Of a stretch of DNA of 7,254 nt, positions 5,453-7,254 are shown one piece after another. Numbering within the stretch: position 1 is the stretch's first letter; every line of letters begins with the position of its first letter. Under the pieces are notes generated by a model, which saw nothing but the letters and a program-made list of their open reading frames with translations, did no database searches and was not told the origin of the DNA. The position numbers and the translations under genes are program-made. This stretch comes from Clostridia bacterium. GTDB lineage: Bacteria; Bacillota_A; Clostridia; Christensenellales; Aristaeellaceae. The stretch covers positions 1 through 7,254 of the forward strand of contig JAFRJF010000099.1 of NCBI GenBank assembly GCA_017432405.1, written 5' to 3'.

Positions 5453-6955
5453 ATGAAGAAAGTTCTTAGCATCGTCTTGGCCCTCGCCCTGCTGCTCACC
5501 GCCGCGAGCTTCGCGCTGGCGGAGGAGCTGCCCACCATCACCATCATGTTCCACGGCAGCAACGTCACCGACGACACTGCGGTGCTGGAAGCCGTGAACG
5601 ACTACATTGCGGACAAGGTAGGCGCGAAGCTGGAGGTCGTCTGGGGCACCTGGGGCGACTTCGACGACAAGGCCACCAATGCCCTGCTGTCCGGCGACAC
5701 CGGCATCGATATGGTGTTCACCTGCTCCTGGAGCGCCGACGAGTACAACACCTACGCCAAGAACGGCTACTTCGTGAAGCTGGACGACCTGATCGCCGAG
5801 TACGGCGCGGACCTGGTCGCCGCCATCCCCGAGAGCCTGATGCAGGCCGCCACCATCGAGGGGGCCGAGGGCATGGGCATCTACGCCGTGAACGGCTTCA
5901 AGGACACCGCCACCCAGAATACCTGGGACGTGAACGTGACCCTGCTCAACGAGCTGGGCTACACGCTGGACGACTTCAAGGCCATGAGCTTCTACGACTT
6001 CGGCGAGCTGTTCCAAAAGGCCAAGGAGCTGAAGGGCGATGCCTTCTATCCCTTCCTGGTGGAGCCCATGGTGCTGGAGCGCATGGTCACCGGCTCCATC
6101 ATCGTGGCCGGCGACTCCGGCAGCACCAACCTGCTGAGCCTGTACCTGAACCAGGACGACGTCTCCGCCGAGGGCCCAGAGGGCAACGTGATCCTGAACA
6201 AGTTCGCCACCGACGAATACCGGGCCTTTGTGGACCAGATGCACGAGTACTACGAGGCCGGCTATGTGGACCCCTCCCTGGCCGTGGCCGAGACCAGCAA
6301 CGACACCCGCACCAACACCCAGAAGACCGGCGAATACCTGATCGGCACCCAGAGCTACGCCTTCGGCTATGAGTACTCCGCCGACGTGCTGGACCGGGGC
6401 ATCGAGGTTGCCTTCGTGCCCTGCACCGACCCCTATGTGGACACCACCGCCTCCCAGGGCGCGATGGTCGCCATCTCCACCGCCAGCGAGCACCCGGTCG
6501 AGAGCTTCAAGTTCCTGGCCCTGCTGAACAGCGATCCGACCCTGATGACCCTGCTGAACTACGGCGTGGAGGGCGTCCACTACAACCTGAACGACGACGG
6601 CCTGGTGGAGTTCACCGAGGAGCGCGCCAAGTACAGCCCCTGGACCAACGGCATGGGCAACGTGACCATACTGCCCGACACCGCCGCTGAAGGCGCGGGC
6701 TTCCGCGAGAGCTTCAAGGCATACTACGCCGGGGCCAAGGCCATCCCCACCCTGGGCTACGTGTTCGACAACGCGGACGTAGCGAACGAGATGGCCGCCC
6801 TGGGCACCGTCGCCGCCCAGTACGCCCTGGCCCTGGACGCCGGCGCGCTGGACCCCGAGACCACCCTGCCCGACTTCCTGGCCGCGCTGGACGCCGCCGG
6901 CATGCAGACCTACCTGGACGCCGCCAACGCGCAGCTGGCCGCGTATCTGGGGTAA
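5453..6955 (+). CDS. Extracellular sugar-binding protein of the ABC importer, DUF3502-type
   Basis: This 500-residue protein should capture the oligosaccharide outside the cell and deliver it to the two permeases. A signal peptide is clear: MKKVLSIVLALALLLTAASF, then ALA before EE, predicting signal-peptidase I cleavage after A23. There is no cysteine at or near the cleavage site, so unlike most Bacillota binding proteins it is not a lipoprotein. The mature N-terminus LPTITIMFHG is an ordinary type 1 solute-binding fold start. The last ~70 residues (from LGYVFDNADVANEMAA to LAAYLG) fit the DUF3502 C-terminal domain found in LplA/YtcQ-like binding proteins. A perfect AAGGAGG lies 8 bases before the ATG. 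Codons are almost uniformly GC-ending and C/G-biased (CTG, GCC, ACC, AAC), which suggests high expression. It is last in the operon and followed by a terminator hairpin. Confidence 0.92.
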   Translation: MKKVLSIVLALALLLTAASFALAEELPTITIMFHGSNVTDDTAVLEAVNDYIADKVGAKLEVVWGTWGDFDDKATNALLSGDTGIDMVFTCSWSADEYNTYAKNGYFVKLDDLIAEYGADLVAAIPESLMQAATIEGAEGMGIYAVNGFKDTATQNTWDVNVTLLNELGYTLDDFKAMSFYDFGELFQKAKELKGDAFYPFLVEPMVLERMVTGSIIVAGDSGSTNLLSLYLNQDDVSAEGPEGNVILNKFATDEYRAFVDQMHEYYEAGYVDPSLAVAETSNDTRTNTQKTGEYLIGTQSYAFGYEYSADVLDRGIEVAFVPCTDPYVDTTASQGAMVAISTASEHPVESFKFLALLNSDPTLMTLLNYGVEGVHYNLNDDGLVEFTEERAKYSPWTNGMGNVTILPDTAAEGAGFRESFKAYYAGAKAIPTLGYVFDNADVANEMAALGTVAAQYALALDAGALDPETTLPDFLAALDAAGMQTYLDAANAQLAAYLG

Positions 6956-6973
6956 AACGACATTTCCAACCGA

Positions 6974-6996
6974 AGGGGCGCCGATACGGCGCCCCT
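6974..6996 (+). terminator. Terminator hairpin of the transporter operon
   Basis: AGGGGCGCCG (6974-6983) pairs perfectly with CGGCGCCCCT (6987-6996) around the loop ATA, 18 bases after the stop of the binding-protein gene. The following GACGCATTTC is only weakly T-rich, so termination may be assisted by the second palindrome at 7013-7050, which is followed by T residues. Confidence 0.65.
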
Positions 6997-7012
6997 GACG
7001 CATTTCAAAGGT

Positions 7013-7050
7013 AAATACTGATTTGTCGCTCTGGCGACAAATCAGTATTT
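7013..7050. repeat. 17-bp perfect palindromic repeat, copy 2
   Basis: The left arm at 7013-7029 and right arm at 7034-7050 are perfect reverse complements (17 bp) around the loop TCTG. The 14-base core of each arm is identical to copy 1 (123-159). Outside the core one base pair differs in a compensated way (C125-G157 there, A7015-T7048 here). The right arm ends in TATTTT, so this copy may also serve as a transcript end. Confidence 0.8.
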
Positions 7051-7052
7051 TC

Positions 7053-7087
7053 CGCCAACCCCATCCAAAAAACGCCAATCCCATCCA
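7053..7087. repeat. 20-bp-period direct repeat, two units
   Basis: CGCCAACCCCATCCA (7053-7067) and CGCCAATCCCATCCA (7073-7087) match at 14 of 15 positions with a period of exactly 20 bp. The gap is AAAAA after unit one; unit two is followed by TTTTC. This is either a small tandem duplication or a pair of protein-binding sites. Nothing nearby decides between them. Confidence 0.65.
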
Positions 7088-7100
7088 TTTTCTAATTTCG

Positions 7101-7217
7101 CCCTTGATGGTAAAATCCGGTTTTTGACAGCAAAATCGAGAAAAAAGCCGCAAAAGGCCCGTAAATAGGGCATTTTGAGGCTTTTAAAAATTTACCGGAT
7201 ACACGTTACATCAAGGG
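7101..7217. repeat. Nested inverted repeat, ~117 bp (MITE-like or structured RNA)
   Basis: The ends CCCTTGATG (7101-7109) and CATCAAGGG (7209-7217) are perfect inverted repeats. Inside, TAA (7111-7113) can pair with TTA (7206-7208) and ATCCGGT (7115-7121) with ACCGGAT (7194-7200). At the centre AAAAGCC, CAAAA and GCCC (7143-7160) pair in register with GGGC, TTTTG and GGCTTTT (7168-7185), interrupted only by two G-A mismatches, around the loop GTAAATA. Five T residues follow the right end (7218-7222). No gene is seen in it or in the remaining bases to 7254. Nested symmetry fits a miniature transposable element or a structured transcript end; no transposase is present. Confidence 0.55.
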
Positions 7218-7254
7218 TTTTTCGTCACAGAGCAGATATTTCTCATTACTTTAA

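Noticed and set aside
4408..5577. A 389-codon minus-strand open frame opposite permease 2
   Set aside because: Same shadow composition; permease 2 on the other strand has intact family motifs and a ribosome binding site.
5315..7153. A 612-codon minus-strand open frame opposite the binding-protein gene
   Set aside because: It is low-complexity (Gly, Val, His, Gln), runs through the operon terminator and a palindrome, and mirrors the strongly biased codons of the real gene.
7218..7254. Start of a further gene or a small minus-strand peptide
   Set aside because: The only minus-strand ATG frame here is 11 codons with no ribosome binding site, and no plus-strand start is visible before the window ends.

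Overview
The window looks like chromosomal DNA of a GC-rich, low-oxygen-gut-type Bacillota (Clostridia). Seen in the sequence: strong AGGAGG-type ribosome binding sites, an Eis-like acetyltransferase with a GTG start, and a LplB/LplC(YtcP)-type sugar transporter with a DUF3502-type binding protein and no ATPase gene. The binding protein has a plain signal peptide ending in SFALA and no lipobox. I associate that style with Christensenellales-like gut Clostridia, but this is a guess at lineage, not a demonstration.

Layout. Bases 1-266 are non-coding and unusually structured: two hairpins, a tandem heptamer repeat, a 17-bp perfect palindrome and a 15-bp GC-rich hairpin. A small six-helix membrane protein follows (267-884, +). 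It is convergent with, and overlaps by 59 bp, a two-gene minus-strand operon: an Eis-family GNAT acetyltransferase (3258-1990), then nagA, N-acetylglucosamine-6-phosphate deacetylase (1974-826). A 263-bp divergent intergenic region (3259-3521) carries a good minus-strand promoter (TTGACA-17-TATCAT), paired hairpins in the acetyltransferase leader, and a plus-strand extended -10 promoter with a poor -35 preceded by a 20-bp-spaced direct repeat. The plus-strand operon is permease 1 (3522-4457), permease 2 (4477-5400), a short intercistronic hairpin, then the secreted solute-binding protein (5453-6955) and a GC-rich terminator hairpin. The last 250 bases hold a second copy of the 17-bp palindrome, a 20-bp-period direct repeat and a nested ~117-bp inverted repeat, with no gene visible.

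How the genes may work together. The plus operon imports an oligosaccharide of unknown identity through a CUT1-type transporter that must borrow an ATPase encoded elsewhere. The divergent nagA removes acetate from GlcNAc-6-phosphate, feeding amino-sugar catabolism or wall recycling. Divergent placement suggests, but does not prove, that the imported sugar contains N-acetylhexosamine. The genes are of known families. The less ordinary material is in the non-coding DNA: a palindromic repeat family with a compensatory base-pair change between its two copies, the nested inverted repeat at the right end, and the promoter architecture between the two operons.
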